Shown here piece after piece: positions 1 to 7,178 of a DNA stretch of 64,000 bases (its first letter is position 1; each line of letters begins with the position of its first letter). Location: assembly GCA_009917545.1 (NCBI GenBank), contig QZDW01000020.1:1-64000 (forward strand), given 5' to 3'. This stretch comes from a bacterium 1XD42-76. GTDB taxonomy: Bacteria; Bacillota; Clostridia; Lachnospirales; Lachnospiraceae. A program made the translations under genes and the position numbers. Below the pieces are notes generated by a model. That model was not told the DNA's origin. It ran no database searches and worked only from the letters and a program-made list of their open reading frames with translations.

Positions 1-35
1 CCTTTTTGTGAACCGATCATATAAATCTTACCCAT
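1..35 (-). CDS. 5' end of an unidentified gene (partial)
   Basis: An ATG at 33-35 on the minus strand opens a frame of 11 codons reading MGKIYMIGSQK before the window ends. It starts 3 nt after the SymE-like stop, so it is probably the next gene of the same transcript. The peptide resembles the start of P-loop ATPases, but too little is visible to assign a function. Confidence 0.3.
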   Translation of the reverse strand, partial: MGKIYMIGSQK

Positions 36-38
36 ATA

Positions 39-284
39 TCAAAACCTCACTTTCCTCTCTGCCACCATGCTTAACTGCTGTTCCTCAAACACATCAATGT
101 AATCCACCGACTCCCTCGGCTCAATGACCAGCTTCCCTTCCTCACACCGGACCGTCAGGAGCGTCCCCGCCCCAAAGCCCAATTCTTCCAGCCAAAGCCC
201 CTTTAATGTGATTGTAGGCGTCGGCTTATAATTATGCCCGCTCTGCTCATATACCTTAAATTTTCTAACATCCTTTTTTGCCAT
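39..284 (-). CDS. SymE-like toxin, SpoVT/AbrB-like fold (81 aa)
   Basis: Small basic protein of the SymE family, known in E. coli as an SOS-induced RNA-degrading toxin of a type I toxin-antitoxin pair that evolved from an AbrB-like DNA-binding fold. The family core is visible: P-x-I-x-LKGLWLEELGF followed by G-x-LLTVRCEEGKLVIEP. The start at 284 (MAKKDVRKF) is chosen because AGGAGG lies 9 nt upstream; a longer frame to 332 has no better site. I see no obvious antisense antitoxin RNA gene, but a small RNA would be hard to recognise by eye. It sits among other accessory genes (Fic, Arr). Assignment to the family is good; toxicity here is inferred. Confidence 0.75.
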   Translation of the reverse strand: MAKKDVRKFKVYEQSGHNYKPTPTITLKGLWLEELGFGAGTLLTVRCEEGKLVIEPRESVDYIDVFEEQQLSMVAERKVRF

Positions 285-371
285 AAAACTTTTCCTCCTG
301 AAATTGAGTAGACAGACAGCTTCCCTGCCCACAGACCATACCTTACAGAACTTGACCGTCCTGCGAAAAGA

Positions 372-423
372 AAAAGGACTTCAAATCACCTTCCGGTTTC
401 CCGGCCAGGGTGAATCAAAGTCC
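372..423 (-). terminator. Intrinsic terminator after the Fic gene
   Basis: Minus-strand reading gives AGGACTTTGATTCACC, a loop, GGTGATTTGAAGTCCT, then TTTTCTTTT. This long imperfect stem with a T-run is 50 nt downstream of the Fic stop. Confidence 0.75.
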
Positions 424-476
424 TATCTTTGTTATTTCTTTTATAACCTCACACTTCTCTAAAGCCAGTACCTCCG

Positions 477-1319
477 CTATGCACAGAGTCCCATCTGACT
501 TTCAGTATAGTAGGTATTGATATGTACGGCGCCGTCCTCTCTCCACCCCGCATGGGATAAAAAAATAGGACTAAGGAGTGCAAACCCGTTGATTTTACTG
601 GGTTTCTCTAACCTTGTCCCAATTATAACACCATCATCAATAAAAGGATGAATCCCCTCGAATTCAATATGAAACCGTGCAATCCGGGAAATGATATGAT
701 CTGTACTGTTCCTGTAAGTCTCCAACAACTGTTCCATCTCAGGCTGGATTAAATATGGCTGAACGGGTTCATTTTTTGCACCCATAATCCTGACAGGGAC
801 TCTCCTGTAAACCCCCCGATCCTCTCGTTTATCCGCCAATACAAGATAGTGTATCTGCTTGATGATACTCTCCGATAAAGGCATCTGTTCTTTTACCAAA
901 TCCCGAACAAAATCAAATGCCTCTTTATGCCCGACTGCTTCCATATGATCTTTTAATGGCTTTTTGTCAATCGTCAGACCACGCAAAACCATATCCGTTT
1001 CACGCAGAGTCAGAGTATTTCCTTCAATTGCATTGGAATTATAAGTATACTCAATAATAAATTCTTCCGTCAAACGTTCCAACTCACCCTCAGTCAGCGG
1101 GCGTCTGGTATCCAGTTCTCTTTTCTTCCTGTCTATAGCTGTCAGTAAACTTTCTGTCGCTTTAAAACGTCCATCCTGTGGTTTTTTCGCATCTGATGGG
1201 ACCATCCAGCTACGCCCTTCCCGCATGGCTCCTGAAATTTTTCCCTCCGAGCAAAGTATACGCACTCGCCTGTCAGAAATCCCCCACTTTTCTGCTGCCC
1301 GCTTTACTGTTATGTACAT
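477..1319 (-). pseudogene. Fic-family AMP-transferase, broken at the catalytic loop
   Basis: Residues 1-45 form a helix-turn-helix-like segment (TVKRAAEKWGISDRRVRIL). Residues 85-215 match a Fic domain, including the inhibitory-helix-like segment TYNSNAIEGNTLTL. The signature should read HPFxDGNGRxxR, but here HPFID (near residue 220) is followed by DGVIIGTRLEK, and the remaining 50 residues do not look like Fic. The ATP-binding GNGR part and the whole C-terminal half are absent, so AMPylation activity is not expected. A recombination junction near 640 explains this better than a point mutation. Start has GAGAGGT upstream. It could still express a truncated DNA-binding protein. Confidence 0.75.
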
Positions 1320-1345
1320 AAAGACCGCACCTCTCTTCCCTCAAT

Positions 1346-1374
1346 AGTATATCCTAATTTCGGAATATCATCAA
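1346..1374 (-). promoter_or_regulatory. Promoter of the Fic gene
   Basis: On the minus strand TTGATG (1369-1374), a 17-bp spacer, and TATACT (1346-1351), 27 nt before the start codon. The direct repeat TATTCCGAAA occurs in the spacer and again about 40 bp upstream, a possible operator for the HTH domain of the Fic protein. Confidence 0.6.
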
Positions 1375-1413
1375 TTGAAAAGGAATAATATTTTATAGTT
1401 TTCGGAATAATGA

Positions 1414-1449
1414 AAGGCCCGAAAATGCAATAACTGCATTTCGAGCCTT
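1414..1449 (-). terminator. Terminator-like hairpin downstream of arr
   Basis: Minus-strand AAGGCTCGAAATGCA, 5-nt loop, TGCATTTTCGGGCCTT, then TTCATTATT. It lies 110 nt past the arr stop; the T-run is weak. Confidence 0.5.
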
Positions 1450-1559
1450 GTTTTCTACACTTTCAGTTTTAAGGAACTGAAAGAGCTGGTATCCCTGTGT
1501 CACATTCCTCTCCTGAAATGGATAAATCCGTTCAAACAATAACCGCCAACACCAGATCA

Positions 1560-2006
1560 TCAAAGCGCGGCGGCTCCTGCACCTGCATCCGGATACGATT
1601 CGATTGCCCCAATCCCCATACGGTTCAGCCGTTCCAGATTCTCTTTCATATTCTGCAGCATTTGGGGCGAATGCCCGTTCCAGCCAACCACCTCGCCGAC
1701 AATCTTCAAAGGCGACCGGGTACGATACGACTTTGTCGGATTGCCGGGAAATTTCTTATCTGTCACGTTCGGGTCATCCTCAAACTCCCCTGTCGGCTCC
1801 ACAACATAGATCCTCTGCCTGCCCTCTCCAGCCGCCAATTCCGCACCCCAGACTGCCGCCTCCAGCGTTCCTGCAAAGTAAACATACTTCGCTGTCCTGT
1901 CCGCATAATTGGACACAAATCCTTTTGTCAGGCAGTCACCTGTTTTTAAATCCGCCTTTGTCCCATGAAAAAAAGTGCCGGGACTAAATGTTATTGTTTG
2001 ATCCAT
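1560..2006 (-). CDS. arr: NAD(+)-rifampin ADP-ribosyltransferase Arr (148 aa)
   Basis: Inactivates rifamycins by transferring ADP-ribose from NAD to the ansa-bridge hydroxyl. The sequence has the family hallmarks nearly intact: FFHGTKADLKTGD near residue 12, the AAVWGAELAAGEG segment, RIYVVEPTGEFEDDPN, TDKKFPGNPTKSYR, and a C-terminal GHSP-x-MLQNMKENLERL stretch. Its length of 148 residues matches the usual 140-150. The gene is a single unit with its own promoter (TTGATA-17-TATAAT) and GGAGAGGAGG upstream of the ATG. It lies beside a SymE-like toxin gene and a broken Fic gene, consistent with an acquired island. Rifamycin resistance is expected from the family but not shown here. Confidence 0.92.
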   Translation of the reverse strand: MDQTITFSPGTFFHGTKADLKTGDCLTKGFVSNYADRTAKYVYFAGTLEAAVWGAELAAGEGRQRIYVVEPTGEFEDDPNVTDKKFPGNPTKSYRTRSPLKIVGEVVGWNGHSPQMLQNMKENLERLNRMGIGAIESYPDAGAGAAAL

Positions 2007-2035
2007 CCGAAAACCTCCTCTCCATCACAGGCCCT

Positions 2036-2064
2036 ATTATATTTGAAAAAATCCCGCATATCAA
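2036..2064 (-). promoter_or_regulatory. Promoter of arr
   Basis: Minus-strand TTGATA (2059-2064), exactly 17 bp, TATAAT (2036-2041), 29 nt before the arr start. A 25-nt palindrome CTGTTTT...AAAACAG lies just upstream in the gap to the PIN-like gene. Confidence 0.75.
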
Positions 2065-2124
2065 GTCTTGTAAATGCTGCCTGTTTTATGGTATCATGAA
2101 AACAGAGGAAGTGGCTGATGTGAT

Positions 2125-3207
2125 TTATCCTGCCAAATCATTCGCTGCACTGACGATATCATGGATGTCGTTGCATTTCTTCACATCCGTTCCCTTTTTT
2201 AACAGTTTAAAAAGATTCACTGCTCTAAAATACATATTTTCATCTGCTGTACAGAAACAATCTGCACTGGAAGCATACAGCAGATGTTCGATGTCATGCC
2301 TGCTGCTTCTTACTTTCCGATCATTCCCGTTTTTTATTTTATCTTTTTTAAATCCCAGCAAATCCATTGCTTTATATAACGTATGTATTTTTCCATTAAT
2401 ATCCGAATAGCGATATGGTTCTTCACTGGCTTCCAGTTGTTCCACCGTATAAGCGGCTCCCAGGCATCTTAACGCGGCGTTTACTTCTTTTGTGAAATTC
2501 CACAGAAACGTTTCCGGCTTTTGCCCATTGAAGATCTGCCTGTATTGATTCGTATTATATTGGGGCAGAAAAATATCTCCGTCCGTCTGTTCCAGCACTT
2601 TGTATTCTTCTGCCAGCTGTGTTGCTTTTTCTGTTCTTTTTATCCTTTGGTAGGAATATCCTGGTTCCTCCTGCATCCAGGTCGGGACATCATCCAAATA
2701 CAGTAAAATAACATTATCGGTAAAATAAGATATCTTCTGCAATTCCTTTTTATGGTATTCTTCCTCTGATTTATATATTTCTTCTATGTGGGCCGGACTG
2801 TATACGATCTGTACTTTTCCAGGGAATCCTTCTTTCTCTGTGTCGCCTTCCAGCAGCCTGGTAAACAGGTTCTGATCCAGATACAAGGTCTTTTTGCCTT
2901 TCAGATCAACCGTTCTGGCCCCTGAAAGATTCTTATACTTTGCCATTTCCTCCCACATTTTATCTATCCGTATTAATTTTCTCGTGCGTTGCAGGGATGC
3001 TTTCACGGATTCCGGAGAAGCATTCCTTTCTACCACTTCTTTTACCAAATGTAAATACAGATACACATTCTGCATCGCATCCACATCACCCTCTTCCAGA
3101 TACCATAATTTTCTTATATCCGCAATTAATTCCTGTTTCCCTGCACAGCCATTTGCATAGTTCTCTAAGCTCTGCTCCAGTAATACCTCCGCCTCTTTTG
3201 CGTTCAT
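2125..3207 (-). CDS. PIN-like nuclease-fold protein (360 aa)
   Basis: An N-terminal helical region (residues 1-100) is followed by a segment resembling a PIN-type metal-dependent RNase fold. The acidic pattern is KTLYLDQNLFTRL near residue 105, IVYSPAHIEEIYK near 135, then at the C-terminus SRHDIEHLLYASSADCFCTADENM. Spacing of Asp, Glu and Asp residues fits a long PIN-like family rather than the small VapC toxins, and no antitoxin partner is adjacent. The start at 3207 (MNAKEAEVLL) has GGAGGA directly upstream. It has its own strong promoter. Function is unknown; a standalone nuclease or defence gene is only an inference. Confidence 0.6.
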   Translation of the reverse strand: MNAKEAEVLLEQSLENYANGCAGKQELIADIRKLWYLEEGDVDAMQNVYLYLHLVKEVVERNASPESVKASLQRTRKLIRIDKMWEEMAKYKNLSGARTVDLKGKKTLYLDQNLFTRLLEGDTEKEGFPGKVQIVYSPAHIEEIYKSEEEYHKKELQKISYFTDNVILLYLDDVPTWMQEEPGYSYQRIKRTEKATQLAEEYKVLEQTDGDIFLPQYNTNQYRQIFNGQKPETFLWNFTKEVNAALRCLGAAYTVEQLEASEEPYRYSDINGKIHTLYKAMDLLGFKKDKIKNGNDRKVRSSRHDIEHLLYASSADCFCTADENMYFRAVNLFKLLKKGTDVKKCNDIHDIVSAANDLAG

Positions 3208-3248
3208 AACTCCTCCATCTCCATAAACAGCCGTTTCCTGCCATATTG

Positions 3249-3277
3249 AGTATAGCAAAAAACGGCTGCCTTATCAA
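3249..3277 (-). promoter_or_regulatory. Promoter of the PIN-like gene
   Basis: Minus-strand TTGATA (3272-3277), 17 bp, TATACT (3249-3254) with a TG extension. The -10 lies in the loop of an inverted repeat AGCCGTTT/AAACGGCT (3231-3267) that may also end the pilT transcript. Confidence 0.75.
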
Positions 3278-3283
3278 TCAGAG

Positions 3284-4348
3284 TTAAATTCTTTCAATCT
3301 TTTTAGCCATCAGCTCACTGTTATTGCTGTGGATAATCGCATCCTCCTTGGAAATGATTCCCTTCTGGTACATCTGAATCAGGCTCGTATCCATTGATAC
3401 CATGCCCTCTTTCTGCGATGTGGCGATCACATTATCAATCTGATGAATCTTGGATTCACGTATCATGTTCCGTATGGCATTGTTACAGAACATGATCTCA
3501 AATGCCGGGTGCACACCGCCGTTTAAAGCAGGGATCAGCTGCTGCGAGATCACGCCTTCCATAACCATAGAGATCTGCACCCGGATTTGCTGCTGCTGTT
3601 CCGGCGGGAAGCTGTCTATAATACGGTCTATCGTATTGGCCGCGCCTATAGTATGGAGCGTGGATATTACCAGATGGCCTGTCTCAGCTGCTGTCATGGC
3701 GGTTTTAATCGTCTCATAATCCCTCATTTCTCCCAGCAGGATGACATCCGGCGCCTGTCTCAGGGCCGCCCTGAGGCCAGACACATAGCTTTCCGTATCG
3801 GTTCCGATCTCCCTCTGGGAAACCACGCTCCTGTCATGGCGGTGAAGATATTCAATGGGATCCTCCAGAGTAATGACATGGGCATTCCTTGTCCGGTTGA
3901 TTTCGTTGATTATACAGGCCAGTGTCGTGCTTTTGCCGCTTCCGGCAGGCCCTGTTACCAGTACCATACCTTTTGTCATCTTCGCCACGTCGATAATCGT
4001 CCGTGGAAGGTGGAGCTGTTCGTAATCTGGAAGGTTAAATGTGATAATACGAATGATCGCGGCCAGAGACCCTCTCTGCCGGAACACATTGGCGCGGAAT
4101 CGGGACAGTTTCGGCAGGGCAAAGGAGAAATCGTCGTCTCCATCCTCCTGGATCTTCTTCATATCGCGATTTCCTGCCACCTCATACAAGTTTTTTATCA
4201 GCTCCTCAATCTGCGCCGGCGACAGCTTGTCCCCTTCCTGATATTCAATGCGGCCTCCTGCTTTATAGGATAAAGGCATACCTGCCACCAGAAAGATGTC
4301 CGATGCCTGTTGATTCACCGCTATACTGAGCAATTCTACAATATCCAT
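3284..4348 (-). CDS. pilT: PilT-family ATPase of a type IV filament-like system (354 aa)
   Basis: Hexameric cytoplasmic ATPase; PilT normally powers pilus retraction. Visible motifs: Walker A GPAGSGKST at about 133-141, Asp box around ITLEDPIEYLH (159-169), Walker B DVILLGEMRD (201-210) and His box STLHT (229-233). The N-terminal PAS-like domain and the C-terminal region are full length. The start at 4348 (MDIVELLSIA) has AAGGAGGA upstream; an in-frame ATG 30 nt earlier lacks a site. It is the last gene of the six-gene run that starts with pilC. No PilB-type extension ATPase lies in the window, so this may be the only motor of the cluster or may work with one encoded elsewhere. Confidence 0.9.
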   Translation of the reverse strand: MDIVELLSIAVNQQASDIFLVAGMPLSYKAGGRIEYQEGDKLSPAQIEELIKNLYEVAGNRDMKKIQEDGDDDFSFALPKLSRFRANVFRQRGSLAAIIRIITFNLPDYEQLHLPRTIIDVAKMTKGMVLVTGPAGSGKSTTLACIINEINRTRNAHVITLEDPIEYLHRHDRSVVSQREIGTDTESYVSGLRAALRQAPDVILLGEMRDYETIKTAMTAAETGHLVISTLHTIGAANTIDRIIDSFPPEQQQQIRVQISMVMEGVISQQLIPALNGGVHPAFEIMFCNNAIRNMIRESKIHQIDNVIATSQKEGMVSMDTSLIQMYQKGIISKEDAIIHSNNSELMAKKIERI

Positions 4349-4362
4349 ATAGTCCTCCTTTA

Positions 4363-4827
4363 TCAGTCGCCAGTCCATACGGGTATGGATTTATCAATAT
4401 CATAGTCCACAGAATGGGATACCTTCCAGGCCAGAATCCGATACCCTGCCTCTTCTTTCCGGTTTATTTCCAGTTCAATATGAAGCACTTGTCCATAAAG
4501 CATCTCGATCTCTGCCTGGGCCATGCCGGTTTCTTCCTGGTAAAAGCTGCCCAGCTCCTCCTGAACCATCCGCAGATACTCTTTGTCATCAGCCGCCTGG
4601 CTGCACCGGGCCAGTGCCTCTTCCACCATAGCCACGAATTCCACTCCCCGGCTGTCTGCTTCATAATACCCTTTGACAGACTCCGCATTTTTCTGAGCGA
4701 GCTTCCAGTCACTGCCCGCACTGCTCAGAGAGAGAAGCCCGAACGTTGTCAGACATAAGATAATAAATATTAAAATCAGGGATGACGTACCGATATTGAT
4801 TCGTCCACCCGATCGTTTTTCATTCAT
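4363..4827 (-). CDS. Pseudopilin-like membrane-anchored protein (154 aa)
   Basis: A short basic N-terminus (MNEKRSGGRINIG) precedes one hydrophobic helix (about residues 15-37), followed by an extracellular domain of about 115 residues. This is the layout of a minor pilin, but the class III cleavage site G-F-x-x-x-E is not present. Start 4827 is chosen because it overlaps the upstream stop by 8 nt; a longer frame to 4902 lies inside the neighbour. Lies between another pseudopilin-like gene and pilT. No named family recognised. Confidence 0.6.
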   Translation of the reverse strand: MNEKRSGGRINIGTSSLILIFIILCLTTFGLLSLSSAGSDWKLAQKNAESVKGYYEADSRGVEFVAMVEEALARCSQAADDKEYLRMVQEELGSFYQEETGMAQAEIEMLYGQVLHIELEINRKEEAGYRILAWKVSHSVDYDIDKSIPVWTGD

Positions 4828-5275
4828 ATTTGTGTTCCCTTCCATGCCTGCCATATGAACGGCAGATTCTTTTGGCGTCCAGCTCAAATAATTCTGCCCC
4901 ATCCTCCAGACGCCGGATCCGGATCTGAGCCTCTTCCATCAGCCCCTCTTTTGTCAGGCTGATCTCTGCCCTGTAGTCTGCCGCCTCTGCATCCTCTACA
5001 GGATTCCATTGGCTGTCCCAGTAGATGACTCCGGATTCCCCGTCCTTTGACATCAGAAACCGGCTCTCAAGCCCCTCTTCCTCTTGTGCTTTCCAGATTT
5101 CGGCTACGCTCTCTGCTGCCAGGGAGGCATAATTGGTATCTCTGGCCAGGCAGCTCAAACGATCGGCTTTCACAAATGTCAGGATACAGACGCCGGCGCA
5201 CAGGATAAAAAAACATACAACTGCTATCATCTCCATAAGAAACATGGCAGTTCCCGAATCACGTTTATTCATCAT
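4820..5275 (-). CDS. Pseudopilin-like membrane-anchored protein (151 aa)
   Basis: Starts MMNKRDSGTAMFLMEM and has one N-terminal transmembrane helix (about residues 10-35) followed by an extracellular domain with two cysteines near the membrane and one near the C-terminus. The segment TSLAAESVAEIWKA-like region (YASLAAESVAEIWKAQ) resembles the helix after the membrane part of minor pilins. No canonical prepilin peptidase site. It overlaps both neighbours (11 nt and 8 nt), which indicates translational coupling within the filament-like cluster. Confidence 0.6.
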   Translation of the reverse strand: MMNKRDSGTAMFLMEMIAVVCFFILCAGVCILTFVKADRLSCLARDTNYASLAAESVAEIWKAQEEEGLESRFLMSKDGESGVIYWDSQWNPVEDAEAADYRAEISLTKEGLMEEAQIRIRRLEDGAELFELDAKRICRSYGRHGREHKYE

Positions 5276-5759
5276 ACCGGCTGCCTCCGCTTCTGATATT
5301 TAACAGTACGCTGCTGGTCTTATCTCCTGTCACCTGTACATTAAGAACAGAATGTTCCAATGTAAAGGTCAGGCCCCGGCATTCCATGATCTCCAGCCCG
5401 TCTTTGAGTCCCAGTCCGCTGCCTTCATTGGTGAATAATTCTCTGACCGCGCCGTCCTGATAATAAATCCATGTTACAAATGTCCTTCCGTTGATTTCCT
5501 GTGCCAGCTCCAGCACTGGGGTCTCCTCTATGTTCTTTACTGCCACGCTTCCCGCCTGATCTCCCTGCCTCACTTTGTTTGCCACATAATTAAGGACTAC
5601 CTGGCCGGAGTAATTCTCCTCAATCCGTCTGTTAATATTTTCATAAACCTTCCCGCCGATAAGCACCGTGAACAGCGCGCACAACACAAATACTAAAAAC
5701 AGCAGCATTGTGAAAAGGAGATTGACGGTCTGGCTTTTCTGCTGTGCCTGCCTTTTCAA
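5265..5759 (-). CDS. DUF4860-type pseudopilin-like protein (164 aa)
   Basis: Begins at a TTG codon with AGGAGGAGAGGA upstream. A basic polar tip (MKRQAQQKSQ) is followed by a membrane helix at about residues 12-37 and an extracellular domain containing GQVVLNYVANKVRQ and a C-terminal LNIRSGGS stretch. This pattern matches the DUF4860 proteins that accompany PilC/PilT in Lachnospiraceae as I recall the family; no experimental role is known to me. It sits between the other small pilin-like genes and overlaps the next one by 11 nt. Confidence 0.6.
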   Translation of the reverse strand: MKRQAQQKSQTVNLLFTMLLFLVFVLCALFTVLIGGKVYENINRRIEENYSGQVVLNYVANKVRQGDQAGSVAVKNIEETPVLELAQEINGRTFVTWIYYQDGAVRELFTNEGSGLGLKDGLEIMECRGLTFTLEHSVLNVQVTGDKTSSVLLNIRSGGSRYDE

Positions 5760-5774
5760 GTATCCTCTCCTCCT

Positions 5775-6101
5775 TTACTCTTCCGGAATGGAAATCACCG
5801 TAATATCCGGCATGATGTTAGAGGCAAACCCTTCATAGAACACATGGAACCGCTCCCGGTCTATCCGGATTCCATAGTTTTCTTCCAGATACTGGACAGA
5901 AGGCGGATATCGTCCCTCAATCGCATAGCACTGTACGGAAGCTCTGGCGATCGCGCTGCGCAGCGTCTCTGCCCCCTCCCGGTCCATCCGGTCAGACATC
6001 GCTAACACGCCATTTAAGAACATTCCGATCGCAATACCGAACACCGCTGCTGATATCAGATAGCCTTTTACCATATTCCAACTGTTTTTCCATTGTTTCA
6101 T
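5775..6101 (-). CDS. Small pseudopilin-like protein (108 aa)
   Basis: One N-terminal transmembrane helix (about residues 12-34) and a short extracellular domain. The segment CYAIEGRYPPSVQYLEENYGI is characteristic of type II secretion/type IV pilus pseudopilins after the first helix, yet the usual prepilin leader with G-1 and E+5 is missing. Its ribosome site is AGGTGG. First of the four small genes after pilC, spaced 11 nt from it. Confidence 0.65.
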   Translation of the reverse strand: MKQWKNSWNMVKGYLISAAVFGIAIGMFLNGVLAMSDRMDREGAETLRSAIARASVQCYAIEGRYPPSVQYLEENYGIRIDRERFHVFYEGFASNIMPDITVISIPEE

Positions 6102-6112
6102 TTTTCCACCTG

Positions 6113-7165
6113 TTATCCTATTGCTGACAATATACCTACCAGAGGAAGCATCACAGACAGAAGCACCAGACCAACGGACACTGCCAGCACTGCCACGATC
6201 GTGGGCTCCAGCCTGGAAATGATAGTATCAATGGAGGCATCGGCTTCTTCCTCATACCCCTGAGACATCTCTTCCATCACACTGTCGAGACGCCCGCTTC
6301 GGTTCCCTACCTTAATCATCTGAATCTGGAACCCGTTAAACAGCCCGGATTCTTTCATTGCCTCATCGTAGCCTTTGCCCGTCTCCAGACCGTCTTTACA
6401 TTTTGCCAGATATTCCTGAATCCTGCTGTTGTCAGCCAATTCCTCAGCCAGCTCAATTCCTTTTTCCAGTTCCAGGCCGCTTTTTAAGGTCAAGGCCAGG
6501 ACAGCACAGCACCGTCTCTTTGCCACCAGAAGCGCTGTTTTGCTGGAGCGTTTGAACTTCTCGGCTGCGCGCTCTGCCAGATGGGCCTTTTTGCCGTATT
6601 TTGATGCGATGTACAGGCCCAGAGCCGCTACGGCTGTCACAGCTGCAGCCATCAAAGCAATTCCACTGAATGCGCCTCCCATCCGGATTGCCGTCTGCGA
6701 TACAGGAGACAGCCGCGTCCCCAGCTGCTCATAAACTTCCTCAAAGATAGGCATCACTCTGGTAAACAGCACAAACAGCACCACCAGAAGCATGAGTACC
6801 ATCATGATGGGATATGTGATGGCATTGCGGATATTCCGTATCATCCGGTCCTCCTTGTCGTAATACACAGACAAAGACTCCATCATCTGATCCAGGGTTC
6901 CTGTCTGGTCCCCCAGTTTTGCCATCCTGACCACATAATCAGGAAAGCCTCCCGCTTTCTCCAAGGCCTCAAAAGCAGGTGCACCCAGTTCTGTCTCATC
7001 CGCCAGAAAAAGCAGCTGTTTCTTTTCGTCCTCATTTGCTGCATCCTCTGCCATAATCCGCAGGCCTTCATCCAATGGAATGGCAGCCTTTAAAAGAAGT
7101 GACACCTGAAGACAGAAGGCAGAGAGTTCGCGGTATGTATATTTCTGCCCTGTTTTCTCATTCAT
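6113..7165 (-). CDS. pilC: PilC/GspF-type inner-membrane platform protein (350 aa)
   Basis: Polytopic membrane platform on which type IV pili and type II secretion filaments are assembled. Two GspF domains are visible: the first has FCLQVSLLLKAAIPLDEGL near the N-terminus and GDQTGTLDQMMESLSVYYDKE before the first membrane helix; the second repeats the pattern with LTLKSGLELEKGIELAEE and GNRSGRLDSVMEEMS. Three transmembrane segments follow the family layout, the last at the very C-terminus. Start 7165 is favoured because AAAGGAGA lies at normal spacing; 7171 is possible. It is the first gene of the filament-like cluster, immediately after the transglutaminase-like lipoprotein gene (13 nt gap). 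Confidence 0.88.
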   Translation of the reverse strand: MNEKTGQKYTYRELSAFCLQVSLLLKAAIPLDEGLRIMAEDAANEDEKKQLLFLADETELGAPAFEALEKAGGFPDYVVRMAKLGDQTGTLDQMMESLSVYYDKEDRMIRNIRNAITYPIMMVLMLLVVLFVLFTRVMPIFEEVYEQLGTRLSPVSQTAIRMGGAFSGIALMAAAVTAVAALGLYIASKYGKKAHLAERAAEKFKRSSKTALLVAKRRCCAVLALTLKSGLELEKGIELAEELADNSRIQEYLAKCKDGLETGKGYDEAMKESGLFNGFQIQMIKVGNRSGRLDSVMEEMSQGYEEEADASIDTIISRLEPTIVAVLAVSVGLVLLSVMLPLVGILSAIG

Positions 7166-7178
7166 ACACATGTCTCCT

